Notes: generated from the letters alone by a model not told the origin. A DNA stretch of 64,000 bases from Streptomyces sp. Mut1 (GCF_030719295.1 NZ_CP120997.1:2046001-2110000), one strand, 5' to 3'. Counted from the stretch's first letter, positions 31,295 through 39,901 are shown. Translations and numbers: made by a program.

Positions 31295-32619
31295 GCACCG
31301 CATCCGATTCCCCCGCCCTGGTCCCGGCCTCCGACGAGGCCCAGGCCGAGGTCGTCGACCTCTGCGCCGAGCTGATCAGGTTCGACACCTCCAACCCCAC
31401 GAGCGACGAGCGCGCGAGCGCCGAGTGGGTCGCGGCCCGCCTCGCGGACGTGGGCATCGCCTCCGAGCTGATCGAGTCCGCGCCGGGCCGGGCCAGCGTC
31501 GTCGCGCGGATCGCCGGGCGCGCCCCGGAGCGCGGCGCCCTGCTGGTCCACGGCCATCTGGACGTGGTGCCGGCCGACGCCGCCGAGTGGCAGGTGCCGC
31601 CCTTCTCCGGCGAGATCCGGGACGGCTACCTCTGGGGCCGGGGCGCGATCGACATGAAGGACACGGTGGCCGTGATGCTGGCCACCGCCCGGCACTTCGC
31701 CCGCACCGGGACGAAGCCCTCGCGCGATCTGGTCCTGGCCTTCCTCGCCGACGAGGAGGCGGGCGGCAAGTTCGGTGCCCACTGGCTGGTCGAGCACCGC
31801 CCGGAGCTGTTCGCCGGGGTCACCGAGGCGATCGGCGAGGGCGGCGGGTTCTCCTTCGCCATCGACGGCACCCGGCGGCTCTACCCGATCGAGAACGCCC
31901 AGCGCGGCATGGCCTGGATGGAGCTGACCGCCACCGGCCGGGCCGGTCACGGCTCGTCCCCCAACGACGAGAACGCGGTCACCGACCTCGCGGAGTCGCT
32001 GACCCGGATCGGCCGCGAGACCTTCCCGGTCCGGCTGATCGAACCGGTCCGCGCCCTGCTCGAAGAGGCCGCCCGGCTCTACGGGGTCGAGTTCGACGAG
32101 GACGACATCGAGGGCAGCCTCGCGAAGCTGGGCCCGGTCGCCGACTTCATGCAGGTGGTCCTGCGCAACTCGGCGAACCCCACCATGTTCGACGCCGGCT
32201 ACCAGACCAACGTCATCCCCGGAAAGGCCACCGCCCGTGTGGACGGCCGCTTCCTGCCCGGCCACGAGCAGGAGCTGATCGACACCATCGACAGGCTCCT
32301 GCTGCCCTCGGTCAGCCGCGAGTGGGTCAACCACGACATCGCGATGGAGACGGCGTTCGACGGCCCGCTCGTGGACGCCATGTGCGCGGCGGTGCGCGCC
32401 GAGGACCCGGACGGCCACCCGGTGCCGTACTGCAACCCGGGCGGCACGGACGCCAAGGCCTTCACCCACCTGGGCATCCGCTGCTTCGGCTTCAAGGGCC
32501 TGAAGCTGCCGCACGACCTGGACTACGGCCGCCTCTTCCACGGGGTGGACGAGCGCGTCCCGCTGGAGGGGCTGCGCTTCGGCGTCCGTGTCATGACCCG
32601 CCTCTGGCAGAGCTGCTGA
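31291..32619 (+). CDS. M20-family metallopeptidase/amidohydrolase
   Basis: 442 residues. Zinc-site motifs: LLVHGHLDVVPAD (first His and Asp), WGRGAIDMKDTVAVM (bridging Asp), FLADEEAGGKFG (catalytic Glu-Glu), GFKGLKLPHDLDYGRLFHGVDE (C-terminal His). The dimerisation insert has RAGHGSSPNDENAV. It resembles ArgE/DapE/carboxypeptidase-type enzymes; M20 enzymes also include N-carbamoyl amidohydrolases, which would fit the NCS1 permease. Last gene of the operon, followed by a strong terminator. Confidence 0.93.
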   Translation: MSTASDSPALVPASDEAQAEVVDLCAELIRFDTSNPTSDERASAEWVAARLADVGIASELIESAPGRASVVARIAGRAPERGALLVHGHLDVVPADAAEWQVPPFSGEIRDGYLWGRGAIDMKDTVAVMLATARHFARTGTKPSRDLVLAFLADEEAGGKFGAHWLVEHRPELFAGVTEAIGEGGGFSFAIDGTRRLYPIENAQRGMAWMELTATGRAGHGSSPNDENAVTDLAESLTRIGRETFPVRLIEPVRALLEEAARLYGVEFDEDDIEGSLAKLGPVADFMQVVLRNSANPTMFDAGYQTNVIPGKATARVDGRFLPGHEQELIDTIDRLLLPSVSREWVNHDIAMETAFDGPLVDAMCAAVRAEDPDGHPVPYCNPGGTDAKAFTHLGIRCFGFKGLKLPHDLDYGRLFHGVDERVPLEGLRFGVRVMTRLWQSC

Positions 32620-32634
32620 GCCCGCGCGGGCCCC

Positions 32635-32675
32635 GCCGTACGCCCCCGCCGGTACCTTCGGCGGGGGCGTACGGC
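32635..32675. terminator. 17-bp perfect hairpin after M20 gene
   Basis: GCCGTACGCCCCCGCCG at 32635-32651 pairs without mismatch with 32659-32675 around a seven-base loop, 16 bases after the M20 stop. Confidence 0.85.
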
Positions 32676-32734
32676 ACGATAAGGCGCCGTCGCCCGCCCG
32701 TCGTCGCCGTACCCGTCCCACCAGGAGGAACCCC

Positions 32735-33379
32735 GTGTCCGCCGAGCCCAAGCCGGAGATTCTCGCCGCGTTCCAGGCCGCCAAGGGCTTCATGCCGGTG
32801 GTCGAGGGGCTCGCGCTGTACGACGCCGCGGCCGGGGCGGCGGCGCTGGGCCTGCCGCTGCTGGAGGTCGGCACCTACTGCGGGCGTTCCACGATCCTGC
32901 TCGCCGACGCGGCCCGTACGGCGGGCGTGACCGCGCTCACCGTCGACCACCACCGGGGCAGCGAGGAACAGCAGCCGGGCTGGGAGTACCACGACCCGAC
33001 GGTGGTGGACCCCGAGGTCGGCCGGATGGACACGCTGCCCACGTTCCGCAGGACGCTGCACGCGGCGGGCCTGGAGAACCACGTGGTGGCGCTGGTGGGG
33101 CGCTCGCCGCAGGTCGCGGCGGTGTGGAGCGGCAGGCTCGGCCTCGTCTTCATCGACGGCGGCCACACCGACGAGCACGCGAACGGTGACTACGAGGGCT
33201 GGGCGCCGCATGTCGCCGAGGGCGGGCTGCTGGTGATCCACGACGTCTTCCCGGACCCGGCGCACGGCGGGCAGGCCCCTTACCGGGTGTATCTGCGGGC
33301 GCTGGAGTCGGGGGCGTTCACGGAGGTCTCCGTCACGGACTCGCTGCGCGTCCTGCGGCGCACGGGGCCGGGGATCTGA
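32735..33379 (+). CDS. class I SAM-dependent methyltransferase (Methyltransf_24-like)
   Basis: 214 residues, GTG start seven bases after AGGAGGAA. SAM-site block LLEVGTYCGRSTILLADAA (about residues 42-60), then TALTVDHHRGSEEQQ, LGLVFIDGGHTDEHANGDYEGW (post-II acidic and His-rich segment), and LLVIHDVFPDP. The GTYCGRST form with FIDGGHT is characteristic of O-methyltransferase-like proteins of the macrocin/CmcI type. Acceptor unknown. It sits alone between two hairpin-bounded units. Confidence 0.88.
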   Translation: MSAEPKPEILAAFQAAKGFMPVVEGLALYDAAAGAAALGLPLLEVGTYCGRSTILLADAARTAGVTALTVDHHRGSEEQQPGWEYHDPTVVDPEVGRMDTLPTFRRTLHAAGLENHVVALVGRSPQVAAVWSGRLGLVFIDGGHTDEHANGDYEGWAPHVAEGGLLVIHDVFPDPAHGGQAPYRVYLRALESGAFTEVSVTDSLRVLRRTGPGI

Positions 33380-33460
33380 GGGCGGGGGCCTGCCCCGGGT
33401 GTTCCCGGCCGGTCCGTGAACGCCCCGGACGCCGCCGCCCTCGGCGGATAGCATCGCCGG

Positions 33461-34393
33461 GTGCGTCACGACGAGAGCGTTCCCCCCACCCCGCGCCGCC
33501 CGGTCCTGCTCGCGGCGGCGGCGGCCCTGATGTGCCTGGGTCTCGCCGGCTGCGGCGGCGACGGCGGCACCGCGCAGGCCCGGCCGGGCCCGAGCGCCAC
33601 CGGGACGGTCACCCCGTCCGCCGACCCGGCTCCGCCCTCCCCGTCCCGCTCCCCGACGCCGTCGCGCACGAGCGCGTCCCCGTCCGCGCCGCCCTCGAAG
33701 CCGCCGGCCGCCCCCTCGGGCCCGCTGTCCGGCCGTACGGTCGTCATCGACCCCGGGCACAACCCGGCCAACCACCTGCACACCGCCGAGATCAACCGCC
33801 AGGTGGAGATCGGGACCGGGCACAAGGAGTGCGACACCACCGGCACATCCACCAACGGGGGTTACGCGGAGGCGGCGTTCAACCTCGACGTCGCGCACCG
33901 GCTGCGGACGCTGCTGCGGGCCCAGGGCGCGACGGTGATCCTGACGTACGACGGGGACCGGGAGTTCGGACCGTGCGTGGACGAGCGGGCGCGCATCGGC
34001 AACAAGGCGCACGCGGACGCGGTGGTCTCGATCCACGCGGACGGATCGGCCGTCGGCAACCGGGGCTTCCATGTGATTCTGCCCGCATCGGTGCGCGGCG
34101 GGGGCGCGGACACCTCGAAGATCGTCGCGCCCTCGCGCGATCTCGGTACCCGTATCGCCGGACTGTTCGTACGCAGTACCGGAAGTTCCCCTTCCAATTA
34201 CGTAGGCGGCAATACCGGTTTGGACGTCCGCAAGGATCTTGGCGGACTTAATTTGTCGACCGTGCCCAAAGTCTTCATCGAATGCGGCAATATGCGTGAT
34301 CCCAAGGACGCCGCCCTGCTCACCAGTCCCGGCTGGCGCCAGAAGGCCGCCCAGGGCATCGCCGACGGCATCAGCAGCTTCCTCAAGGGGTAG
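33461..34393 (+). CDS. lipoprotein N-acetylmuramoyl-L-alanine amidase (Amidase_3)
   Basis: 310 residues, GTG start. Lipoprotein signal: basic N-terminus, hydrophobic LLAAAAALMCLGLAGC with a lipobox Cys near residue 31, then a Ser/Pro/Thr linker to about residue 90. Amidase_3 zinc motifs follow: VVIDPGHNPAN (His), GGYAEAAFNLDVAHRLR (Glu), DAVVSIHADGSA (His) and KVFIECGNMRDPKDA (catalytic Glu). Cleaves the lactyl amide bond of peptidoglycan at the outer membrane face. Codons in about 34180-34300 shift markedly to A/T-ending forms (AAT, TTG, CTT, AGT, GAT), unlike the rest of the gene. Confidence 0.93.
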   Translation: MRHDESVPPTPRRPVLLAAAAALMCLGLAGCGGDGGTAQARPGPSATGTVTPSADPAPPSPSRSPTPSRTSASPSAPPSKPPAAPSGPLSGRTVVIDPGHNPANHLHTAEINRQVEIGTGHKECDTTGTSTNGGYAEAAFNLDVAHRLRTLLRAQGATVILTYDGDREFGPCVDERARIGNKAHADAVVSIHADGSAVGNRGFHVILPASVRGGGADTSKIVAPSRDLGTRIAGLFVRSTGSSPSNYVGGNTGLDVRKDLGGLNLSTVPKVFIECGNMRDPKDAALLTSPGWRQKAAQGIADGISSFLKG

Positions 34394-34583
34394 GCAAGAG
34401 GTGGTTCTGCGATGAATTCGGGAGGATGTCCGCGCACCAACCGGGCAGGAACACAACCCGGCCGATCAGACGATAGATTCATCCGTACGATGGGGAGCCG
34501 TTCCCGAGCTACGTGCCGTGCCCGCCGTAGACGCGGTGCCAGCGACGACCGCCCCGACGAGACGACCGACTAAGGACCTTCAC

Positions 34584-35399
34584 GTGAATATCCGCTCCCT
34601 CACTCGAGGCGATGGCGTGGTGATCGGAGCAGCGGTCGTGCTGTTCATCGCCTCTTTCCTCGACTACGTCGACTACGGAAGCAGCCACATCGACGCGCCC
34701 AACTCCTGGGACTCCCTGGGCAACGGCATCGGCGTCTACATGGTCGGGGTGATCGGAGCGGCACTGATCGTGCTCTCCCGTTCGCAGCCCCAGCCGCGCA
34801 AGGTCCTCGGCCTCGACCTCGCCCCATTCGGCGTCGCCGCCACGGTCTTCACGGCGTGGAACATGTTCTGGACGATCATCGACCTCGGCCAGATCGACGC
34901 CGGCGCCGGTCTGATCCTCGGCTTCATCGCCTCCCTGGTGCTGGCCGGCGGCGCGGTCGCCGCCCCGCTGGTCCCGGCCCTCAAGGCCCCGCTCGCGGGC
35001 GCCCCGAAGCCGCAGGCCGTGCCGCCGTACGGCGCCCAGCCGGGCCAGGGCTACGGCTACCCGGGCGGCCCGCAGGCCTCCTTCGGCGGTCAGCCGGGCC
35101 AGCCCCAGCCGTACGGTGCCCCGCAGCAGGTCGGTCAGCCCGACGCCCAGCAGGCGCAGGCCCCGGCCCCGCAGGCGCCGGCGGCCGGCGGGCAGTCCGG
35201 TGAGTTCACCCCGTTCTGGTTCGCGGTGCCGGTGGCCCGCCAGCTGTACAACGAGGACGGTTCGCAGGCCCCGATCGCCGAACTGGCGCCGGGCACCTGG
35301 TACCTCGCGGTCGAGCAGCGCGGTGCCGCGCTGATCGCCCAGACGCAGGACGGCCGTCGCGGCGTCCTCCAGGACACCACGGGCATCCAGCGCGGCTGA
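34584..35399 (+). CDS. four-TM membrane protein with Gln/Pro-rich cytosolic tail (DUF5336-like)
   Basis: 271 residues from GTG at 34584 (VNIRSLTRGDGVVIGAAVVL), with AAGGA eight bases upstream. Four hydrophobic segments cover about residues 10-140 (GVVIGAAVVLFIASFLDYV, GVYMVGVIGAALIVL, FGVAATVFTAWNMFWTII, LILGFIASLVLAGGAVAAPL). A Pro/Gly/Gln-rich stretch (about 150-215) leads to a small globular C-terminal domain (FWFAVPVARQLYNEDGSQAP ... QTQDGRRGVLQDTTGI). Similar membrane proteins are common in Streptomyces. Function unknown. Confidence 0.82.
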   Translation: MNIRSLTRGDGVVIGAAVVLFIASFLDYVDYGSSHIDAPNSWDSLGNGIGVYMVGVIGAALIVLSRSQPQPRKVLGLDLAPFGVAATVFTAWNMFWTIIDLGQIDAGAGLILGFIASLVLAGGAVAAPLVPALKAPLAGAPKPQAVPPYGAQPGQGYGYPGGPQASFGGQPGQPQPYGAPQQVGQPDAQQAQAPAPQAPAAGGQSGEFTPFWFAVPVARQLYNEDGSQAPIAELAPGTWYLAVEQRGAALIAQTQDGRRGVLQDTTGIQRG

Positions 35400-35416
35400 C
35401 GCCCCGCGCCCAGCCG

Positions 35417-35449
35417 GCGGCCCTTCGCCCCTTCCGGGCGGGGGGCCGC
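35417..35449. terminator. hairpin after membrane-protein gene
   Basis: GCGGCCC at 35417-35423 pairs with GGGCCGC at 35443-35449, with an inner CGCCC/GGGCG extension, 18 bases after the stop. Confidence 0.65.
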
Positions 35450-35470
35450 TGCCGTACCCTCCCGGGATAG

Positions 35471-35485
35471 CTGATGCCACGTCAG
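35471..35485. promoter_or_regulatory. CTGAT-N5-GTCAG operator-like dyad before LLM gene
   Basis: GCTGAT, GCCAC, GTCAGA: the same arrangement as the sites at 14879, 25201 and 54942, with one changed base (C to T). It ends 20 bases before the LLM oxidoreductase ATG, so binding there would block initiation. Confidence 0.5.
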
Positions 35486-35505
35486 AATCCCGGGGAGGCA
35501 GCGGA

Positions 35506-36513
35506 ATGCGGCTCGGACTCGCTCTCGGTTACTGGGGCCGCGGCCCGGACGCGGCCCAGCTGGAGCTGGCGCGCGCGGCGGAGGACCTGGGCTACGCCTC
35601 GGTGTGGACGTCGGAGGCCTGGGGTTCGGACGCCTTCACCCCGCTGACCTGGATCGCCGCCCACACCTCCCGCATCCGTCTGGGCACGGCCATCGCGCAG
35701 ATGGCGGCCCGCACCCCCACCGCGACGGCCATGCACGCACTGACCCTCGACCACCTCTCCGGCGGCCGGATGATGCTCGGCCTCGGCCTCTCGGGCCCGC
35801 AGGTCGTGGAGGGCTGGTACGGGCGCCCGTTCCCGGCGAGCCCGCTGACCGCGACCCGCGAGTACGTGGACGTGATCCGCCAGGTGCTGCGCCGCGAGGC
35901 CCCCGTGGAACTGGACGGCCGCTTCCACCCGCACCCGTACCGCGGCCCGGACGCCACCGGCCTCGGCAAGGCGCTGAAGCCGATCACCCACCCGCTGCGT
36001 GCCTCCCTCCCGGTGCTGCTGGGCGCGGAGGGGCCGAAGAACATCGCGCAGACCACCCGGATCGCGGACGGCTGGCTGCCGCTGTACTGGTCACCGCAGC
36101 GCACCGACGTCTACGAGGCCGCGCTCACCGGCCTCCCCGAGGGCTTCATGGTCGCGCCGATGGCACGGGCCCGGGTCTGCGACGACGTCGCCGAGGGCCT
36201 CCTGCCGGTGAAGGCGATGCTCGGCTTCTACATCGGCGGCATGGGGGCCGCCGCCCGCAACTTCCACGCGGATCTGATGGCGCGGATGGGCTACGAGGAG
36301 GAGGCGCACCGCATCCAGCGCCTGTTCCTCCAGGGCCGCAAGGAGGAGGCGGTGATGGCCGTGCCGGACGCGTTCGCCGACGAGATCTCCCTGGTCGGCC
36401 CGAGGGAACGGATCGCGGAACGCCTGGAGGCGTGGCGCGCGGGCCCGGTCACCGACCTGCTGGTGACGGCGCCGGACCCGGACACGCTGCGGGTGCTGGC
36501 GGAGCTCAACTAG
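35506..36513 (+). CDS. LLM-class F420-dependent oxidoreductase
   Basis: 335 residues. A luciferase-like (beta/alpha)8 barrel: MRLGLALGYWGRGPDAAQLE start, EDLGYASVWTSEAWGSDAFTPL, LGTAIAQMAARTPTATAMHAL, GRMMLGLGLSGPQVVEGWYG, and EYVDVIRQVLRREAPVELDG. These are characteristic of deazaflavin F420-using LLM proteins of actinobacteria. Several family members act in steroid or fatty-acid catabolism; the shared operator-like dyad just upstream is consistent with that. It overlaps the convergent PHP gene by eight bases. Confidence 0.92.
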   Translation: MRLGLALGYWGRGPDAAQLELARAAEDLGYASVWTSEAWGSDAFTPLTWIAAHTSRIRLGTAIAQMAARTPTATAMHALTLDHLSGGRMMLGLGLSGPQVVEGWYGRPFPASPLTATREYVDVIRQVLRREAPVELDGRFHPHPYRGPDATGLGKALKPITHPLRASLPVLLGAEGPKNIAQTTRIADGWLPLYWSPQRTDVYEAALTGLPEGFMVAPMARARVCDDVAEGLLPVKAMLGFYIGGMGAAARNFHADLMARMGYEEEAHRIQRLFLQGRKEEAVMAVPDAFADEISLVGPRERIAERLEAWRAGPVTDLLVTAPDPDTLRVLAELN

Positions 36514-37546
36514 TGCCGCGTTCCGGGACTTTGCCCTCGCGGGTCCAGTCGAGCAGTTCGCCGGCCGGCCAGGTGGTGACCACGCGTTCCGGTGGGACCT
36601 CGCACTCCTCGGCGCGGGCACAGCCGTATGCCTGCCAGTCCAGCTGGCCCGGTGCGTGGGCGTCGGTGTCGACGGCGAACAGGGTGCCCGCCGCGACGGC
36701 CCGGCGAAGGAGGCGGCGGGGCGGGTCCAGGCGTTCGGGCCGGCTGTTGATCTCCACGGCCGTGCCCGACTCGGCGCAGGCGGCGAAGACCTCGTCCGCG
36801 TCGAAGGTGGACTCGGGACGGCCCCGGCCGGTGAGCAGGCGGCCGGTGCAGTGGCCGAGGACGTTCGCCTGCGGGTGACGGACGGCGGCGAGCATGCGCC
36901 GGGTCATCGGGGCGGGGTCCATGCGGAGTTTGGAGTGGACGGAGACCACCACGAGGTCCACCTGCTCCAGCAGGTCCTCCTCCTGGTCGAGGGTGCCGTC
37001 GAGGTTGATGTCGCACTCGATGCCGGTGAGGAGCCTGAACGGCGCCCAGCACTCGTTGAGTTCGGCGATCTCGGCGAGCTGCCGGCGCAGCCGCTGCGGC
37101 GAGAGGCCGTTCGCGACGGTGAGCCGGGGCGAGTGGTCGGTGAGCACCGTCCAGTCGTGGCCCAGCTCGGCGGCGGCGCGGCCCATCTCCTCGATGGGGC
37201 TGCCGCCGTCCGACCAGTCGGAGTGCGTGTGGCAGTCACCGCGCAGCAGGGAGAGCAGGTGCTCGCCGCCCTTCGCGAGCGGGCCCGCGCTCCGGGCCCC
37301 GGACTCCAGCCGGTCCAGGTAGCCGGGGGTCTCGCCCGCCGCCGCCTCACGGATGACCTGGGCGGTGCGGGGGCCGATGCCCTTGACGCGTTCCAGGGAG
37401 CCGTCCGCCAGCCGCCGGTCCAGTTCGCCGTCGTCCATCGCGGCGACGGTCCGCGCGGCGGTGCGGAAGGCCCGGACGCGGTAGGTGACCGCGCTGTCGC
37501 GTTCCAGCAGAAAGGCGATCCGCTCCAGGGCCCCGACCGGGTCCAT
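36506..37546 (-). CDS. PHP-domain protein with PolX-like N-terminal HhH region but no polymerase palm
   Basis: 346 residues from ATG at 37546, seven bases after GAGGAGG. Residues about 1-75 look like the 8-kDa and helix-hairpin-helix part of family X polymerases: ALERIAFLLERDSAVTYRVRAFRTAA and VKGIGPRTAQVIREAA. Residues about 100-330 form a PHP phosphoesterase: RGDCHTHSDWSDGGSP, TVLTDHSPRLTVANGLS, GIECDINLDGTLD, VSVHSKLRM, GHCTGRLL, VEINSRPER, AVDTDAHAPGQLDW supply the metal ligands. The nucleotidyltransferase palm/fingers that lie between these parts in bacterial PolX are missing. A DNA-end 3'-exonuclease or phosphatase role is inferred. Confidence 0.88.
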   Translation of the reverse strand: MDPVGALERIAFLLERDSAVTYRVRAFRTAARTVAAMDDGELDRRLADGSLERVKGIGPRTAQVIREAAAGETPGYLDRLESGARSAGPLAKGGEHLLSLLRGDCHTHSDWSDGGSPIEEMGRAAAELGHDWTVLTDHSPRLTVANGLSPQRLRRQLAEIAELNECWAPFRLLTGIECDINLDGTLDQEEDLLEQVDLVVVSVHSKLRMDPAPMTRRMLAAVRHPQANVLGHCTGRLLTGRGRPESTFDADEVFAACAESGTAVEINSRPERLDPPRRLLRRAVAAGTLFAVDTDAHAPGQLDWQAYGCARAEECEVPPERVVTTWPAGELLDWTREGKVPERGTS

Positions 37547-37639
37547 CGGCACCTCCTCGTGCGGGACGGGGCGGTTTCGGCCGCCCCGTCCAGCTTGGCC
37601 CAGCACCGCCCGGCCCGCACACCGGAGGGCCCGCCGTCC

Positions 37640-38416
37640 TCAGCCGAAGGACGTACGCGCCAGCCAGAGGTCCAGCAGCGCGGCGTCGCCCAGCACCTCC
37701 ACCCGGTCGCTGTCCGGGGCCAGGCGCCGGTTGAAGACCAGCATCAGGTCGGTGAGCGGCCCCCGCAGCGCCACGTTCGCCTTCCCGTGCGCCCGGCGCC
37801 AGGTGACACCGTCCTCGCCCAGCTCGATCAGCCATTCGGCGTCGGGCACGTCGGTGGCGTGCAGGTGCAGGGAGCGCCCGGCCCCGCGCAGCTCGGCCAT
37901 CTCCGGATCGCCCTGGGCCTGGGCGAAGGCGACGATCTGGAGCCACTCGTCGATCGTGTCCGCGGCCAGCTCGGGGGACATCGTGTACGGGACCTTCGCG
38001 GTGAGGGCCGCGTCCGCGAGGTGGACGACGGTCTCCAGGGCCATGCGCCGCGACCAGAAGCCGGCGCGCCGCTCCCAGGCCCAGCTCCAGACCTCGGCCT
38101 CGGGCCCCGCCTCCCGCAGCGCGGCGGCGGTCCCGGCCGCCCCGTCCGCGAGCCAGGCGTCGAGCGCGTCGGGGCCGTCGCCCTCGGGGGTGTGCGCCGG
38201 CACCTTCTCGGGGGCGACCGCCTCGGTGGCGCGGGTGCGGACGATCTCGCCGGCCCAGCGGTGGGCGCGGCCGACGTGCTGGGCGAGTTCGCGCAGCGTC
38301 CAGTCCGGGCACGTCGGCACGGTGGCGTCGAGGTCGGCCCCCTTGACCGTCGCCCTCAACTCACCGGTCAGCCGGACGATTTCATCGCAGTAGCGCCCAT
38401 GCGCGCGAAGATCCAT
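37640..38416 (-). CDS. maleylpyruvate isomerase-family mycothiol-dependent protein
   Basis: 258 residues. The N-terminal DinB-like four-helix bundle has the metal/thiol site motifs: DATVPTCPDWTLRELAQHVGRAHRWAG (shown in part as CPDWTLRELAQHVG, residues about 38-52) and FWSRRMALETVVHLADAAL (about 120-140). A C-terminal MDMPI_C-like domain follows (SLHLHATDVPDAEWLIE, GPLTDLMLVFNRR). Members bind zinc and use mycothiol for isomerisation or detoxification; the substrate here is unknown. Monocistronic by spacing. Confidence 0.9.
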   Translation of the reverse strand: MDLRAHGRYCDEIVRLTGELRATVKGADLDATVPTCPDWTLRELAQHVGRAHRWAGEIVRTRATEAVAPEKVPAHTPEGDGPDALDAWLADGAAGTAAALREAGPEAEVWSWAWERRAGFWSRRMALETVVHLADAALTAKVPYTMSPELAADTIDEWLQIVAFAQAQGDPEMAELRGAGRSLHLHATDVPDAEWLIELGEDGVTWRRAHGKANVALRGPLTDLMLVFNRRLAPDSDRVEVLGDAALLDLWLARTSFG

Positions 38417-38517
38417 GCTCGCACCCTAGTGCGATCGAGGCTCCCCCCACATGCGGATATCCGCCGGGCCGCGGGCCGTGCGGGTTTCGGCGCGGCGAAA
38501 GGGGCAACGCGGAGTCC

Positions 38518-38808
38518 ATGTCCTACAGCAGAGGCAGTGGAAGCATCACCGCGGCACGTGTCATCGCCGTGGTGGCCGACGTCATGGCCTTCATCATCGG
38601 CCTGTGGATCCTGATGTACCTGCTCGACGCGAACCGGGGCAACGAGCTGGTGGAGTTCGTACGCGACACCGCACGGTGGCTCGCGGGCTGGTCGCACGAC
38701 CTGTTCACCTTCGACCGGGCCTGGGCCAACGTCGTCGCCGGATACGGCCTGGCCGCCCTGGTGTACCTGTTCATCGGGCACGCCGTGGCAGGCCGCATCC
38801 GGCGCTGA
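38518..38808 (+). CDS. small two-TM membrane protein, unknown
   Basis: 96 residues. Two hydrophobic helices: VIAVVADVMAFIIGLWILMYLL (residues about 15-36; read as VIAVVADVMAFI and IGLWILMYLL) and VVAGYGLAALVYLFIGHAVAG (about 71-90), separated by a charged loop. It ends RIRR, so both termini are likely cytosolic. Coding is supported by strong third-position GC and a gap free of other genes. No family recognised. Confidence 0.75.
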   Translation: MSYSRGSGSITAARVIAVVADVMAFIIGLWILMYLLDANRGNELVEFVRDTARWLAGWSHDLFTFDRAWANVVAGYGLAALVYLFIGHAVAGRIRR

Positions 38809-38827
38809 CGGAACCTCCCCGGAGCCC

Positions 38828-39901
38828 TCAGCCGCAGCAGTCCGGCTCAAGGCCCTTCGGGAGCCGTTCACCGCTGAAGACCGCGGTGGTCGCCTCGTCG
38901 CCCCCGAGCGCGGCCACCGCCAGCAGGAGGGAACCGGCGGTCCACGAGGTGTGCTCCTCGGGCCAGAACGCCCGGTTGCCCTCGAAGACGTACCCCGTCC
39001 AGTACATGCCGCCGTCCGCCCGCAGGTGCTGGATGGACTGGAGGATCTCCAGCGCCCGGTCCGACTCGCCCATGACCCAGAGGGCGAGGGCCAGTTCGCA
39101 GCTCTCGCCGCCGGTCACCCACGGGTTGGGCAGCACACAGCGCACCCCGAGGTCCGGGACGACGAAACGGTCCCAGCCCTCCTCGATCCGCTCCTTGGCG
39201 GCCGTGCCGGTGACGGCGCCGCCGAGGACCGGGTAGTACCAGTCCATCGAGTACTGGCTCTTGTCGAGGAAGCGTTCCGGGTGGCTGCGGATCGCGTGGG
39301 CGAGCGCGCCGGTCGCCAGCTCCCAGTCCGGCTGGGGCTCCTCACGGCGCTCGGCGATGGCGAGCGCGCAGCGCAGCGCCTGGTGGATGGAGGAGGAGCC
39401 GGTCAGCAGCGCGTCCGTGACGGGCGTGCCGTCGGCCTCCCGCTTCCAGCCGATCTGGCCGCCGGGCAGCTGGAGCCGCAGGACGAACTCGACGGCCGCG
39501 AAGACCGTCGGCCACATCCGGTCGACGAAGGCGTCGTCGCCGGTGGCGAGGTAGTGGTGCCAGACGCCGACGGCCACGTAGGCGCAGAAGTTGGACTCCA
39601 GGCCGAGGTCGGTCGGCCGCAGCGGGTCGCCGTCGTGGTAGGCGGCGTACCAGGAGCCGTCCTCGTTCTGGTGGCGGGCCAGCCACTCGTACGCGCGTTC
39701 CGCGGCGGCGTGCTCACCGGCGGCGTCCAGGGCCATGGCGGCCTCGGTGTGGTCCCACGGGTCGAGGTGGTGGCCGCGGAACCACGGGATCGCGCCGTCC
39801 GGGCGCTGCACGGCGAGCACGGCGGCGACGGTCTCGGTGGCCTGCGCGGCGGTGAGGACTCCGGGCAGGACGAGGTGTTCGGTCCGCTCGGGAAGGCTCA
39901 C
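38828..39901 (-). CDS. prenyltransferase/terpene-cyclase-like alpha-alpha barrel protein
   Basis: 357 residues, GTG start overlapping the methyltransferase stop (GTGA). QW-like repeats typical of the squalene cyclase fold recur: AVQRPDGAIPWFRGHHLDPWD, ARHQNEDGSWYAAYHDGD and QHLRADGGMYWTGYVFEG. There is no DxDD protonation motif, so it is not a classical cyclase. A Cys-Cys pair ends the protein. Cytosolic, without signal peptide. It is the third gene of a GT4-methyltransferase-barrel cassette, which suggests modification of a lipid or isoprenoid glycoside; this is inference. Confidence 0.87.
   Translation of the reverse strand: MSLPERTEHLVLPGVLTAAQATETVAAVLAVQRPDGAIPWFRGHHLDPWDHTEAAMALDAAGEHAAAERAYEWLARHQNEDGSWYAAYHDGDPLRPTDLGLESNFCAYVAVGVWHHYLATGDDAFVDRMWPTVFAAVEFVLRLQLPGGQIGWKREADGTPVTDALLTGSSSIHQALRCALAIAERREEPQPDWELATGALAHAIRSHPERFLDKSQYSMDWYYPVLGGAVTGTAAKERIEEGWDRFVVPDLGVRCVLPNPWVTGGESCELALALWVMGESDRALEILQSIQHLRADGGMYWTGYVFEGNRAFWPEEHTSWTAGSLLLAVAALGGDEATTAVFSGERLPKGLEPDCCG

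Noticed and set aside
38828-39901. Assignment as a functional squalene-hopene-type cyclase
   Set aside because: The DxDD catalytic motif is missing and the protein is about half the usual length; only the fold is supported.
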